64,000 bases of DNA from Bacteroidota bacterium (GTDB lineage: Bacteria; Bacteroidota; JABWAT01), in the NCBI GenBank assembly GCA_017303995.1, contig JAFLBE010000021.1:1-64000 (forward strand). Reading direction: 5' to 3'. Shown piece by piece: positions 48,343 through 58,700 of this stretch (its first letter is position 1; each line of letters begins with the position of its first letter). A model generated the notes under the pieces. It saw nothing but the letters and a program-made list of their open reading frames with translations. It made no database searches and was not told where the DNA came from. The translations under genes and the position numbers were made by a program.

Positions 48343-48489
48343 ATGAAAAGAACATTTCAACCCAGCAACCGGAAAAGAAGAAATAAACACGGTTTCCGGT
48401 CACGGATGGCAACCAAGAATGGTCGCCTTGTACTGAAAAGAAGAAGAGCTAAAGGAAGAAAACGCCTGAGCGTTAGCGATTCAAACTAG
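48343..48489 (+). CDS. rpmH: Ribosomal protein bL34
   Basis: 48 residues, too short for most ORF filters: [18 protein letters not shown], then [22 protein letters not shown]. This is the usual bL34 pattern of the large ribosomal subunit, with a short extra C-terminal tail (LSVSDSN). It starts the rpmH-rnpA-yidD-yidC-mnmEG-rsmG order found near origins. Confidence 0.97.
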   Translation: MKRTFQPSNRKRRNKHGFRSRMATKNGRLVLKRRRAKGRKRLSVSDSN

Positions 48490-48508
48490 TCGCGGTAAGG
48501 GTTGAGCC

Positions 48509-48919
48509 ATTAAGCAATTTGGTCTCCCCCGAACCAAAATACTCAGGGGAAAAATCGCCTTCCAGCATATTTATGAAAACGGGACTGTGTTCAGCAATCC
48601 CGTTTTTGTTTTACGCTTTATGGTTATTCCGCGTCCAGCAAATGAGTCAGAATTTTTCAAAGTGGCGTTCTCGGTCAGTAAGCGATCAGGTAATGCTGTT
48701 TTCAGAAACTCGGTCAAGCGCCGGATGAGGGAAATATTCCGTTTGAACCAGGGATTGATTTCTTTTTCAATTAAAGATGACCAGCAGTTAACCCTGGCTT
48801 TCTATTTCCGGAAGCGTAAGTCTTCCGGCCTACGCTACCAGATCTTGGAACAAGCGATGGTGGATCTCATCAGGCAACTTAACAAGGTTCATGAGAACAA
48901 TCCTGATCGTCTTGATTAA
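48509..48919 (+). CDS. rnpA: Ribonuclease P protein component, probable ATT start
   Basis: 136 residues if started at ATT 48509. In-frame text upstream of the first ATG/GTG codon matches the RnpA N-terminus: [20 protein letters not shown], equivalent to the LPR...L motif that opens RnpA. The usual core follows: [27 protein letters not shown]. The first standard start (GTG 48587) would remove this conserved helix. AAGG (48497-48500) precedes the ATT by 8 bases. A stop (TGA) lies at 48503-48505, so the start must lie between that and LPR. RnpA binds the RNase P RNA to process tRNA 5' ends. It overlaps yidD by 29 bases. Confidence 0.85.
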   Translation: MKQFGLPRTKILRGKIAFQHIYENGTVFSNPVFVLRFMVIPRPANESEFFKVAFSVSKRSGNAVFRNSVKRRMREIFRLNQGLISFSIKDDQQLTLAFYFRKRKSSGLRYQILEQAMVDLIRQLNKVHENNPDRLD

Positions 48920-49100
48920 GTTTTACAAGATGGCCATTTCGCCATACTTCCCGCCTACCTGCCGGTTCACCCCCACTTGTTCCCAGTATTCCATTGATGC
49001 TTTAACGAAATACGGAGCTTTTAAAGGCTCAGTCCTCTCCGTAAAAAGAATTTTCCGGTGTCATCCGTTTTCACACGGCGGACATGATCCGGTTCCATAA
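48891..49100 (+). CDS. yidD: Membrane-protein insertion factor YidD
   Basis: 69 residues. It has an amphipathic start and the conserved cysteine block [23 protein letters not shown], followed by [17 protein letters not shown]. YidD aids YidC insertion of membrane proteins. It overlaps rnpA and precedes yidC by 12 bases, the standard arrangement. Confidence 0.95.
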   Translation: MRTILIVLIKFYKMAISPYFPPTCRFTPTCSQYSIDALTKYGAFKGSVLSVKRIFRCHPFSHGGHDPVP

Positions 49101-49112
49101 ACAGGAGTTTGT

Positions 49113-50852
49113 ATGGATCGCAATAATACAATTGGTTTAGTTCTGATATCTGTCATTTTTGTTGGATGGTTTTACTGGTCTTATTCCCAGCAGGAAGCTA
49201 TTGTCAAATCAAAAAAAGAAACTATAGTTTCTGATTCCACTACCGTTAAAAAAGATACAGCAACAGCACCTGTTATTGCCAGTCCTGTTATTGCACCTGT
49301 TTCGGCAAGTGATACTCTGTTTGCTGTTGCTGATACGGCTTCAAGCACAGTTACCATTACAACCCCCGATTATACGGCTACCTTATCTGGAAAGGGAGCT
49401 GTTTTGACTTCCTTTCAAATTGATAAATATCTGAATCTTGGCAAACCGGTTGAACTGATTTCTGAACCCAAAACCGGGAACTTGAATTATCAGCTCAAAC
49501 TCGCAAACGGTTCAGTTGTAAATACACGTGATTTATCCTTCAAATTAATGAATGATAAATCTGATTATGTTCTGAAAGGCGATAAAGATTCTATACAGAT
49601 CGCATTTTCATCGAACACGGTAAATAATCAGGTTATTCTTGCTACCTATACTTTTCATAGTTCTGGTTATGTAATCGATCATAAACTGGTTCTGAAAGAT
49701 TTTCAAACGGTTCTTACCTCCCAACAGATTCTTCTTGAATGGAAAAATGGTATCGCTTATTCTGAACCAGATAAGGTTGCGGAAGCAACTGGTGCAGAAG
49801 CTTTTTACCATGCTGAAGATAATCATGATAATCTTAATGCAACAGCAACTGATGTTGATGAAGAATTGATTTATGCTAAATCGTTTAACTGGACTTCCAT
49901 CCGTACCAAATATTTCGCAGTGGCACTTGAGAATGTTGACAAGAAGGCCAACTCAGCAAAAATTTATGGGCGAACCTATAATGATGCTCAGGAAAAGCCT
50001 ACTGAAATTTATAACATGATTCAGTACATTCCCTATAACGCTGAATCGTATTGGGAAAAATCAACACGCATCACGCTTACCCCTTTAGATTATTATTACC
50101 TCAAAGGTCTTGATAACGAACTTCAATCGATGATGTCATTAGGGATACCCTGGGTCGTAAAACCTATTTCTGAATATTTTGTTCTTCCTCTGTTTATTTT
50201 CCTGAAAAATTACCTTCCTTCATGGGGATTGGTCATCATCATCTTTACGCTGATTATCAAGCTTCTTCTTTATCCGCTGACTCAGTCACAGACTCAGGGA
50301 ATGAAGAAAATGGCTACCGTTGCTCCGCTGATGAAGGAGATGCAGGAAAAATATAAAGACGATAAAGAAAAACTCCAGCAGGAAATGTTAAAGCTGTATC
50401 GTGAGCATGGTTACAATCCGCTTGCCGGATGCTTACCCATGTTGCTGCAAATGCCAATTCTTTTTGCACTTTATACGGTTTTTGCAAATGCAATTGAGTT
50501 TCGTCAGTCTTCATTCTTATGGATCGATGATCTTAGTTTGCCTGACATGCTATTCCACCTTCCGTTTACCATTCCGTTTTATGGAAGTCACTTTTCATTA
50601 TTCGCTTTTCTTGTTGCCGGATCTCAGATTATCCAGATGAAAATGCAGCCTCAAACAGACAAAACTCAGGCAGCAATTATGATGTGGGTTTTCCCGGTTA
50701 TGATGCTGATGATTTTCAATAATCTTTCTGCTGGATTGAACATGTATTACTTCCTGTTCAACGTGCTGACTCTTGCTCAACAGTGGTTCTATAATCAAAA
50801 AGAATCAAGTCTGCTTTCCAATTCAGTTACGGTAACAACCGGGAAAAAATGA
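49113..50852 (+). CDS. yidC: Membrane protein insertase YidC
   Basis: 579 residues. N-terminal membrane anchor (IGLVLISVIFVGWFYWS), then a large periplasmic beta domain (about 60-355). The conserved membrane core comes after about 370: NYLPSWGLVIIIFTLIIKLLLYPLT with the positively charged groove residue region, then GCLPMLLQMPILFALYTVF and MWVFPVMMLMIFNNLSAGLNMYYFL. It inserts membrane proteins together with Sec. Its stop overlaps the mnmE ATG. Confidence 0.96.
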   Translation: MDRNNTIGLVLISVIFVGWFYWSYSQQEAIVKSKKETIVSDSTTVKKDTATAPVIASPVIAPVSASDTLFAVADTASSTVTITTPDYTATLSGKGAVLTSFQIDKYLNLGKPVELISEPKTGNLNYQLKLANGSVVNTRDLSFKLMNDKSDYVLKGDKDSIQIAFSSNTVNNQVILATYTFHSSGYVIDHKLVLKDFQTVLTSQQILLEWKNGIAYSEPDKVAEATGAEAFYHAEDNHDNLNATATDVDEELIYAKSFNWTSIRTKYFAVALENVDKKANSAKIYGRTYNDAQEKPTEIYNMIQYIPYNAESYWEKSTRITLTPLDYYYLKGLDNELQSMMSLGIPWVVKPISEYFVLPLFIFLKNYLPSWGLVIIIFTLIIKLLLYPLTQSQTQGMKKMATVAPLMKEMQEKYKDDKEKLQQEMLKLYREHGYNPLAGCLPMLLQMPILFALYTVFANAIEFRQSSFLWIDDLSLPDMLFHLPFTIPFYGSHFSLFAFLVAGSQIIQMKMQPQTDKTQAAIMMWVFPVMMLMIFNNLSAGLNMYYFLFNVLTLAQQWFYNQKESSLLSNSVTVTTGKK

Positions 50853-52216
50853 ATTCACTGGATGATCCGATTGTAGCCCTTGCCACGCCGCCGGGTGTCG
50901 GTGGCCTGGCTGTCATCAGGGTTTCTGGTGTCGGATCTGTTCAGCGTGTTGCCCCTTTCATCCAATCTGCAAAACCGGTCACCGGTCTTCATTCCCATCA
51001 AGTTCAGTACGGACATTTTAAAACCGGTGATGGCCGTCTTCTTGACGAAGTTCTCGTCACCTGTTTTCTTTCCCCGAAAAGTTTTACTACTCAGGATACC
51101 ATAGAAATCTCCTGCCATGGAGGTCCGGTTGTTGTCCAATCCATTATTGCTGAACTTACGTCGTCGGGAATCCGTCATGCTGAACCCGGAGAATTTACAA
51201 AACGTGCTTTTCTTTTCGGCCGGATTGATTTAGCTCAGGCTGAATCCGTTGCTGATCTGATCCATTCCTCAAGTACACTGTCCCAGCAATCTTCTCTTTT
51301 TCAACTCTCGGGAATTTATTCTGACCGGCTGAAAACGATTCGAAAAGATCTGATTGACTATATTGCACTTCTGGAACTGGAACTGGATTTTTCGGATGAG
51401 GATGTAGAATTTGCATCCAGACAGAAACTGATAATTCAGCTTGATTCTATCATTGAATTTATTGGCCGGATTACGTCGACATATTTGACCGGCCGGTTTA
51501 TCAGAGAAGGTGCCCGGATTGTGATTGCCGGGAAACCCAATGCGGGCAAATCGACTTTGCTGAATCTGCTGCTGGGCCATGACCGGGCAATTGTTTCTCC
51601 TATTCCGGGAACAACACGGGATACGATTGAAGAAACCCTGAATATTGAAGGAATTCCGTTCCGGATTATTGACACTGCCGGCATTCGTGAAACCGAAGAT
51701 TCGGTAGAAAAAATTGGTGTCGAACGGACTTTGGATTCTATCCGCAGAGCCAATATTCTAATTTATATTTTTGATATTGGATTGGGTCTTGATCAGGATG
51801 AGCTTGATTTTCTTGATAAAGTTAAATCAGCAAACCCGGAAATTGTAATACTCAAAGCCGGTAATAAATCTGATCTTGCCGGAATGAAAAATGAGGGGAA
51901 CGATGTTATTCCCATCAGTGCTTTAAAAGATGATGGAATTTCTGATTTAAAACATGCAATTGTTTCTAAAGTTCTCGGAAATAAATCGTTGAACGAAGCC
52001 TCAGAATCAGTCACAAATGGACGTCACTATCAGGCGTTAACGCTTGCACTCGAAGCGGTTAAATCCGGCCGGACCGGAGTTATTGATGGAATCAGTCAGG
52101 ATTTTATTTCCGCTGACATCCGTCACGCCATTAATCAGATCGGGGAGATCACAGGGGAAGTTACAACTGATGAAATCCTCAATACCATATTTGCTAATTT
52201 TTGTATAGGGAAGTAA
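50849..52216 (+). CDS. mnmE: tRNA modification GTPase MnmE
   Basis: 455 residues. N-terminal tetrahydrofolate-binding domain (IVALATPPGVGGLAVIRVSG), then a G domain inserted in helices: G1 GKPNAGKSTLLN, G2 GTTRDTIEE, G3 DTAGI, G4 NKSD. It ends with the MnmE-specific FCIGK, whose Cys is catalytic. With MnmG it makes 5-carboxymethylaminomethyluridine at tRNA wobble positions. Confidence 0.96.
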   Translation: MNSLDDPIVALATPPGVGGLAVIRVSGVGSVQRVAPFIQSAKPVTGLHSHQVQYGHFKTGDGRLLDEVLVTCFLSPKSFTTQDTIEISCHGGPVVVQSIIAELTSSGIRHAEPGEFTKRAFLFGRIDLAQAESVADLIHSSSTLSQQSSLFQLSGIYSDRLKTIRKDLIDYIALLELELDFSDEDVEFASRQKLIIQLDSIIEFIGRITSTYLTGRFIREGARIVIAGKPNAGKSTLLNLLLGHDRAIVSPIPGTTRDTIEETLNIEGIPFRIIDTAGIRETEDSVEKIGVERTLDSIRRANILIYIFDIGLGLDQDELDFLDKVKSANPEIVILKAGNKSDLAGMKNEGNDVIPISALKDDGISDLKHAIVSKVLGNKSLNEASESVTNGRHYQALTLALEAVKSGRTGVIDGISQDFISADIRHAINQIGEITGEVTTDEILNTIFANFCIGK

Positions 52217-52219
52217 GCC

Positions 52220-54097
52220 GTGTTTGCCTGGGATGAAGTTTATGATGTGATTGTGGTGGGTGGCGGTCATGCCGGCTGTGAAGCGGCATGGGCTCCGGCA
52301 AAAATGGGACTTCGTACTTTACTTGTAACGATGAACCTGAATACGATTGCCCAGATGTCGTGTAACCCGGCAATTGGCGGAACCGCAAAAGGTCACCTCG
52401 TCAGGGAAATTGATGCACTCGGTGGCGTTATGGCCAGAATTATTGATAAAGCCGGAATTCAGTTCAGGATGCTGAACCGAAGTAAAGGTCCTGCCGTTTG
52501 GTCACCCCGTGCGCAAGCCGACCGGACGCAATACGGTGTTGCCATGAGAGAACTTCTTGAAACCGTTCCCAACCTTGAATTCCGCCAGGATTCAGTTTTT
52601 GATATTCTGATTGAAAATAATGTGGTCAAGGGAATCCGCACTTCACTGGGTTTAACGATCTACGCCAAAACGGTTGTGCTGACAACCGGTACGTTTATGA
52701 ACGGAACTATCCATGTTGGGATGACAAACCTGAAGGGCGGAAGAAGTGGTGAAGCTGCAAGTTTTGGAATTACTGATACGCTTCTCCGGCATGGATTTGT
52801 CTCGGGCAGATTGAAAACCGGAACACCGCCGAGAGTTGACAAACGTTCAATTGATTATTCAAAAGTTGAAGTTCAGCACGGTGATACGCCGGCCGAACCC
52901 TTTTCGTTTTACTCAAAGGGAATCACCAATCCGCAGATTCCCATGTACATGACATCGACAAACGAAGAAACTCATGCCATTCTCAGAACCGGCTTTGATG
53001 AAAGCCCCATGTTTGGTGGCAGGATTCAGGGAATCGGACCCCGTTACTGTCCGTCGATCGAAGATAAAATAAATCGTTTTGCAGAGAAGACATCACACCA
53101 TCTTTTTCTTGAGCCCGAAGGATTGTACACCAACGAAATGTACATCAATGGTTTTTCAACTTCATTGCCGGAAGCTGTTCAGCTTAAAGCCTTGAAAACG
53201 GTTCCGGGTTTGGAAAATGTGAAGATGATCCGTCCGGGTTATGCCATTGAATATGATTATTTTCCGCCTTACCAAATCAAACTTTCCATGGAAACCAAGC
53301 TGGTAAAAGGTCTCTTCTTTGCCGGTCAGATTAACGGAACTTCCGGTTATGAAGAAGCTGCAGCTCAGGGATTAATGGCCGGAATCAATGCCGGACTTTC
53401 TGCACGGAACGAAGAACCTCTGATACTGAAAAGATCTGAAGCTTACATTGGTGTCATGATAGATGATCTTGTAAATAAAGGGACAGATGAACCTTACCGG
53501 ATGTTTACCAGCCGGGCCGAACACCGGATTGCACTTCGTCAGGATAATGCAGATCGCCGGCTGATGGAAGCTGGTTTCAAAATCGGAACCATCGATTCGT
53601 CAGTGATTGAAATCATGCGGGAAAAGAAAGCCTTTATTGAGGAATTTACCCGTCGTTCCAAAACGATTTCTGTTCTTCCTGAGTGGGTGAATCCCTACCT
53701 GGAGTCTGTCGGAAGCAGTCCGCTTGAGCAAAAAATGAAGCTTGCAGACTTACTGAAGCGTCCGGAAGCAGAATTGAGTAAAATATCATCCCAAGTCCCT
53801 GAAATTAAAGAGTTTATCACGTCAAAACCCGAGTTTGAATCTTATTTGATTGATACCGAGATTGAAATCAAATATGAAGGCTATTTGCTCAGAGAACTTG
53901 AGCAGATTGAGAAGATGAACCGGTATGAGGAACTGCATATTCCTGGAAAAATAAACTACGATTCCATCCAATCTCTTTCTACTGAAGGACGGGAAAAGAT
54001 GAAAAAGGTCAAGCCAGAAACTCTGGGCCAGGCCAGCCGGATTGCCGGCGTTACCTCTTCTGATGTCAGCGTACTCATGATTTATCTGAGGCATTAA
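52220..54097 (+). CDS. mnmG: tRNA modification protein MnmG
   Basis: 625 residues, starting at GTG 52220. FAD-binding start [21 protein letters not shown], then the GidA signatures [12 protein letters not shown] and [17 protein letters not shown], and the C-terminal helical MnmE-binding part ([23 protein letters not shown]). Four bases separate it from mnmE, and its stop overlaps the rsmG ATG. Confidence 0.96.
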   Translation: MFAWDEVYDVIVVGGGHAGCEAAWAPAKMGLRTLLVTMNLNTIAQMSCNPAIGGTAKGHLVREIDALGGVMARIIDKAGIQFRMLNRSKGPAVWSPRAQADRTQYGVAMRELLETVPNLEFRQDSVFDILIENNVVKGIRTSLGLTIYAKTVVLTTGTFMNGTIHVGMTNLKGGRSGEAASFGITDTLLRHGFVSGRLKTGTPPRVDKRSIDYSKVEVQHGDTPAEPFSFYSKGITNPQIPMYMTSTNEETHAILRTGFDESPMFGGRIQGIGPRYCPSIEDKINRFAEKTSHHLFLEPEGLYTNEMYINGFSTSLPEAVQLKALKTVPGLENVKMIRPGYAIEYDYFPPYQIKLSMETKLVKGLFFAGQINGTSGYEEAAAQGLMAGINAGLSARNEEPLILKRSEAYIGVMIDDLVNKGTDEPYRMFTSRAEHRIALRQDNADRRLMEAGFKIGTIDSSVIEIMREKKAFIEEFTRRSKTISVLPEWVNPYLESVGSSPLEQKMKLADLLKRPEAELSKISSQVPEIKEFITSKPEFESYLIDTEIEIKYEGYLLRELEQIEKMNRYEELHIPGKINYDSIQSLSTEGREKMKKVKPETLGQASRIAGVTSSDVSVLMIYLRH

Positions 54098-54795
54098 TGG
54101 AATTTGTTTCACGTGAAACACTCGAAAAATGGCTTTTTGTTGAGGCCACTTACCTTGAAGAATTCAACGAAAGAAACCGTTTACAACTGACACAGGAGCA
54201 GCTTGATCTGCTCATCGAATATGCCCGGTTCATTTGGGAAACCAATCAGATCATCAATCTGGTTTCAAGAAAAGATGAAATCAATATTCTGAGAAAACAC
54301 ATTTGCCATGGACTGGCTCTTAATATTCTGGCTAAGGATTATAAGTTCAAATCAGTAGTTGACTTCGGAACTGGCGGAGGAATTCCCGGAATTCCTTATG
54401 CTATTTCTCACCCCGACACGACTGTTATATTAACTGACTCTATCCAAAAAAAGATTACCGAGCTTGACGGTTTTATCCTCCATAATAAACTTCCGAATGT
54501 AAAAACAGTTCGCTCAAGAATTGAAGAATGGAAACCAACCGGAAGGATAAATGCAATCATGTCCCGTGGGGTTGGGACTATCAGGGACACCGTTCAGTGG
54601 ACGAAGTCAATCCGTGCAGAAAACAAAGGGTTGGTTTACCTTTTTCTGAAAGGTGGCGATCTTGAAGAAGAGTTTGGACAAGCAGCCAAGTTTATGAAAA
54701 CTGAAGTCACGAATGTGAAAATACTCCCACTGCAATTTTTTGGTTCTGATATGATTGGCGAGGATAAGTCACTTATTATTCTGGAGACAAAATGA
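54097..54795 (+). CDS. rsmG: 16S rRNA m7G527 methyltransferase RsmG
   Basis: 232 residues. SAM-binding motif VVDFGTGGGIPGIPYA, with later VKTVRSRIEEW and ALMSRGVG-type text (AIMSRGVGTIRDT). It methylates G527 of 16S rRNA. Residues 4-8 (VSRET) are encoded by a perfect parS site (54105-54120). It overlaps mnmG by one base and murQ by four. Confidence 0.95.
   Translation: MEFVSRETLEKWLFVEATYLEEFNERNRLQLTQEQLDLLIEYARFIWETNQIINLVSRKDEINILRKHICHGLALNILAKDYKFKSVVDFGTGGGIPGIPYAISHPDTTVILTDSIQKKITELDGFILHNKLPNVKTVRSRIEEWKPTGRINAIMSRGVGTIRDTVQWTKSIRAENKGLVYLFLKGGDLEEEFGQAAKFMKTEVTNVKILPLQFFGSDMIGEDKSLIILETK
54105..54120. promoter_or_regulatory. parS site, perfect, in the start of rsmG
   Basis: TGTTTCACGTGAAACA, identical to the ParB-binding consensus. 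It lies in codons 3-8 of rsmG, a common place for parS near origins. Confidence 0.9.
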
Positions 54796-55706
54796 AATCC
54801 AGAAAGGATCTCATTTCAGAGTTGAAGGGATTGCAAACCGAATCAAAATCAGATCACTATCCAGGTCTTGATTCACTGACTCCGGAGCAGGGAATTGAGT
54901 TATTTGTTCAGGATTATCTCGATTACCTTCCTGTTATTCTTACCCGGAAGGCGATCATTTCTAACGTTATTCTTGAAGCCAAAAGCCGGATAAAAAGTCA
55001 GAATAAAATTGTATATACGGGTGCCGGAACTTCAGGCAGGCTGGGGATTTTGGATGCTTCTGAATGTCCGCCAACCTTTGGCGTAGATTCAACTGTTTTT
55101 GTTGGGATTATTGCTGGTGGAGAAACGGCTATCCGGAATGCTGTTGAAGGTGCAGAAGATAATGAAGAGATGGGGATTGAGGATTATTCAACAGCGGGGA
55201 TTTTGGTTTCTGATTTGCTGATCGGGATTACTGCTTCCGGACGTACTCCCTACGTAATGGCGCAACTCAAACTTCACCATGCCTTGGGTGGCAAAACCGT
55301 TCTCATTATCTGCAATGAAAAGCCCGAAGGTAGCTATCCGTTTGTTGATTATCTCATTGATCTGAATGTCGGAAAGGAAATACTGACCGGATCAACCCGT
55401 CTTAAATCTGGCTCATTAACCAAGATTATACTGAATCTGATTTCCACATTATCAATGACTCAGGTGGGTAAAGTTTGGGGTAATTATATGGTTGATCTGA
55501 AAGCTACCAACGAAAAACTGAAAGCCCGGGCTGTAAAAACCTTCATTGAAATTACCGGTGAATCTTTCGAAACAGCAGAATCCTTCCTTCAGAAATCCGA
55601 CTTCCAATTAAAAACAGCCCTTGTCATGTTCTACAAATCCTGCGGAAAAGATCAGGCCGCACTATTTATTTCAGAAGCTGATGGTCAGCTAAAAAACCTG
55701 CTATGA
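54792..55706 (+). CDS. murQ: N-acetylmuramic acid 6-phosphate etherase MurQ
   Basis: 304 residues of the SIS-domain family. Signature text: IVYTGAGTSGRLGILDASECPPTFG, the catalytic AGGETAIRNAVEGAEDN, ITASGRTPYVM and GSTRLKSGSLTKIILN. It cleaves the lactyl ether of MurNAc 6-phosphate in cell-wall recycling. It overlaps rsmG and mfd by four bases each, so the three are translationally coupled. Confidence 0.94.
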   Translation: MKSRKDLISELKGLQTESKSDHYPGLDSLTPEQGIELFVQDYLDYLPVILTRKAIISNVILEAKSRIKSQNKIVYTGAGTSGRLGILDASECPPTFGVDSTVFVGIIAGGETAIRNAVEGAEDNEEMGIEDYSTAGILVSDLLIGITASGRTPYVMAQLKLHHALGGKTVLIICNEKPEGSYPFVDYLIDLNVGKEILTGSTRLKSGSLTKIILNLISTLSMTQVGKVWGNYMVDLKATNEKLKARAVKTFIEITGESFETAESFLQKSDFQLKTALVMFYKSCGKDQAALFISEADGQLKNLL

Positions 55707-58700
55707 ATCCGATCTTCCCGGATGTTTCACGTGGAACATCCAAGCAAGCTTCCGTTCTTCTTTCAAAACAACCGATCACAATTGATTGGTCTTCCTATCT
55801 TTCCTTCCTGATTGCTGATTTCTATTCAAAGATTCCCGGCAGGTGCCTGGTTGTCGTTCCCGAAGATTTTAGAATACCTGCCCTTGTCGAAGACCTTGAA
55901 ACTGTTAATCCTGATTTGTTTGTGCTTCATTATGAAGAACAGGATTGGGAACGGCTATATTCTGAAGAGACAGAACTGCGATTGATCAGCGAGAGAATAG
56001 AAACGCTCCGGATTTTACAGGATCGGGATAAGGCTGTTGTATTTTTATCGGCCAAAAGTATTCTTACCAAAGTGCCACCTCCAGCCAATTTTAACCGGGA
56101 AAAGTTACACCTGAGAGCCGGTAAATCAATCAGTTTTGAAAGCCTTCAGCATAATCTGGAACACTTTGGTTTTACCAGAGAAGATGTGGTTTCACGTCCG
56201 GGTGATTTTACAATCCGGGGTGGGATCGTCGATATCTTTAGTTTCGGTTCTGAGAATCCGGTAAGAATTGAATTCTGGGGAGATGACATTGATTCACTTC
56301 GTTACTTCGATGTGAAAACTCAGCGATCTATTGAAACGATAGAAAAGACAACGATTTATCCGAACTTTAACCGACCCAAATCGCTTTTGGCTCAGGTTTG
56401 TCTGCTCGAATATTTACAACCGGATGACTGGGTTTTATATCTTGATAAGGTCGGTTGCTGGAAACGGATTGAAGAATTTGATCCGGAGCAGGTTAGAAGA
56501 AAGACGGGAAATAACCAATCATTTTCATCACCGGAAGAGCTGCTTGTTTATGAAGATTTGGTTTCAGTTGCATCAATTGAAATCAAAGAACAATTGAATG
56601 AAGGCGTTGTTCCACAATCAAGACTTGGAATTGATGAAGCCAGTTTTCCGGTAAGAATCCGTGATTACCAGAATCAGGGTTACCGGATTTGGGTTGGCGT
56701 TGATCAGGACGCCCAATGGGACCGGATACAGAATTATCTCAAAAAGGATGAAAATCCTGTTCAGATTGAACTGTTAAAACCTTCGTTTCATGAAGGCTGG
56801 CTCGATACAGAAAACAAACAACTGATTCTTTCAGAGCATCTCATCTTTTCCCGATTCAGAAGAATTCAGCGTCGCCATCAGATCAAGATCAATACCGGAA
56901 ACCGGATTGAGAATCCGCTTGACCTCAGACGGGGTGATTATGTGGTCCATGAAGACCACGGAATCGGGAAATTTGTTGGTCTGACCAAAATAAAAGTTGG
57001 AAATAAACTGACCGAGGTCATCAAAATTGAGTACACGAGTGGCGATACTTTATTCGTCAACGTCAAGAAAATAGATAAAATTCAAAAGTATTCGTCTCGT
57101 GACGGAGCGAGTCCGGCTCTGGCGAAAATTGGTTCTCCTGACTGGCAGAAACGTAAAGAGAGTACAAAAGCCAAAATCAGGGAAATTGCCCGTGATCTGA
57201 TTCTGCTTTACAGCAAAAGAAAAAAGAAACCCGGATTTAAGTTTGCTCAAGACACACCCTGGCAGTCCGAATTGGAAGCATCGTTTATGTATGAAGACAC
57301 ACCCGATCAGGCCAAAACCATGATCAGTGTGAAAGAAGATATGGAAGATGCTCACCCCATGGATCGGCTGGTTTGCGGTGACGTGGGTTTTGGTAAAACT
57401 GAAATTGCCGTTCGGGCAGCCTTCAAAGCCATTCAGGATGGAAAGCAAGTCGCCATTTTGGTGCCTACAACAATCCTCGCCCAGCAGCACTACACAACAT
57501 TTACTTCCCGAATGGCACAGTTCCCGGTTCGGATTAATGTGCTGAGCCGGTTTAAAACTGCAAAAGAAGCAAAAGAAATCAAAGAATCAATGACAGATGG
57601 AACACTTGATCTCGTCATCGGGACAACCAGTCTGATGGCCGGTGATATTAAGTTCAAAGATCTCGGTTTGCTGATCATTGATGAAGAGCATCGGTTTGGC
57701 GTAAAGGATAAAGAACGCATCAAAGCCTTAAAAGTCAATGTTGATGTTTTGGCTATGAGTGCAACCCCAATTCCAAGATCCATGCAGCTCAGTATGATGG
57801 GTGCGCGTGATATTTCAATTATTGCAACTCCTCCAGTCAACCGGATGCCTGTTGAAGTGACGCTGCAACCCTTCAATGAACAAAAAATCAAAGATATCAT
57901 CAACGAAGAAATGAAGCGGAACGGACAGATTTTCTTCATTCATAACCGTGTTAAAAGTATCTACAGTATCGCCAATTATTTGAGCCGGCTGATGCCAAGA
58001 ATGAGAATCCAGGTTGCTCACGGACAAATGAACCCGAAGGAACTTGAAGAAATCATTGTCGGATTTATCAATCACGAGATCGATTTGCTTTGTTCAACCA
58101 ATATTGTAGAATCCGGCGTTGATATTCCTAATGCAAATACGATCATCATCAACCGGGCTGACCGGTTTGGGCTTTCTGAATTGTACCAATTAAAGGGCAG
58201 AGTCGGCCGTTCTAACCGAAAAGGACATTGCCACCTGCTTATTCCACCAATTGATATGATTAAACGGGATGCCGTCCGCAGGTTATTGACCATTGAAGAG
58301 TTTACTGAGTTGGGTTCAGGATTCAATGTGGCGATGCGGGATCTTGATCTTCGGGGTGCCGGAAATATTTTAGGTGCCGAACAATCTGGTTTTATCAATA
58401 ATATTGGGGTTGAATTATACCATTCGATTCTGGAAGAAACCGTACTTGAATTGAAAGAAGTTGAGTTTTCGAATCTGTTCAAGAAGGAAAAACGATTATT
58501 CCTGACCAAAGATGTGGTTGTTGAAACTCCATTCAACGCTCAGATTCCGGACGATTATGTTGAAAGTATTCAGGAACGGTTTGACTGGTACAAACGATTT
58601 TCCCAGGCACGCAAACTCGAAACGGTTTCTGATTTGCAAATTGAACTTGTTGACAGGTACGGTCCGGTTAATGATGAAACCATCAGTCTGATTTCTGAAA

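Noticed and set aside
48587-48589. GTG as the start of rnpA
   Set aside because: It would remove the conserved LPR...L helix that is clearly encoded in frame upstream.
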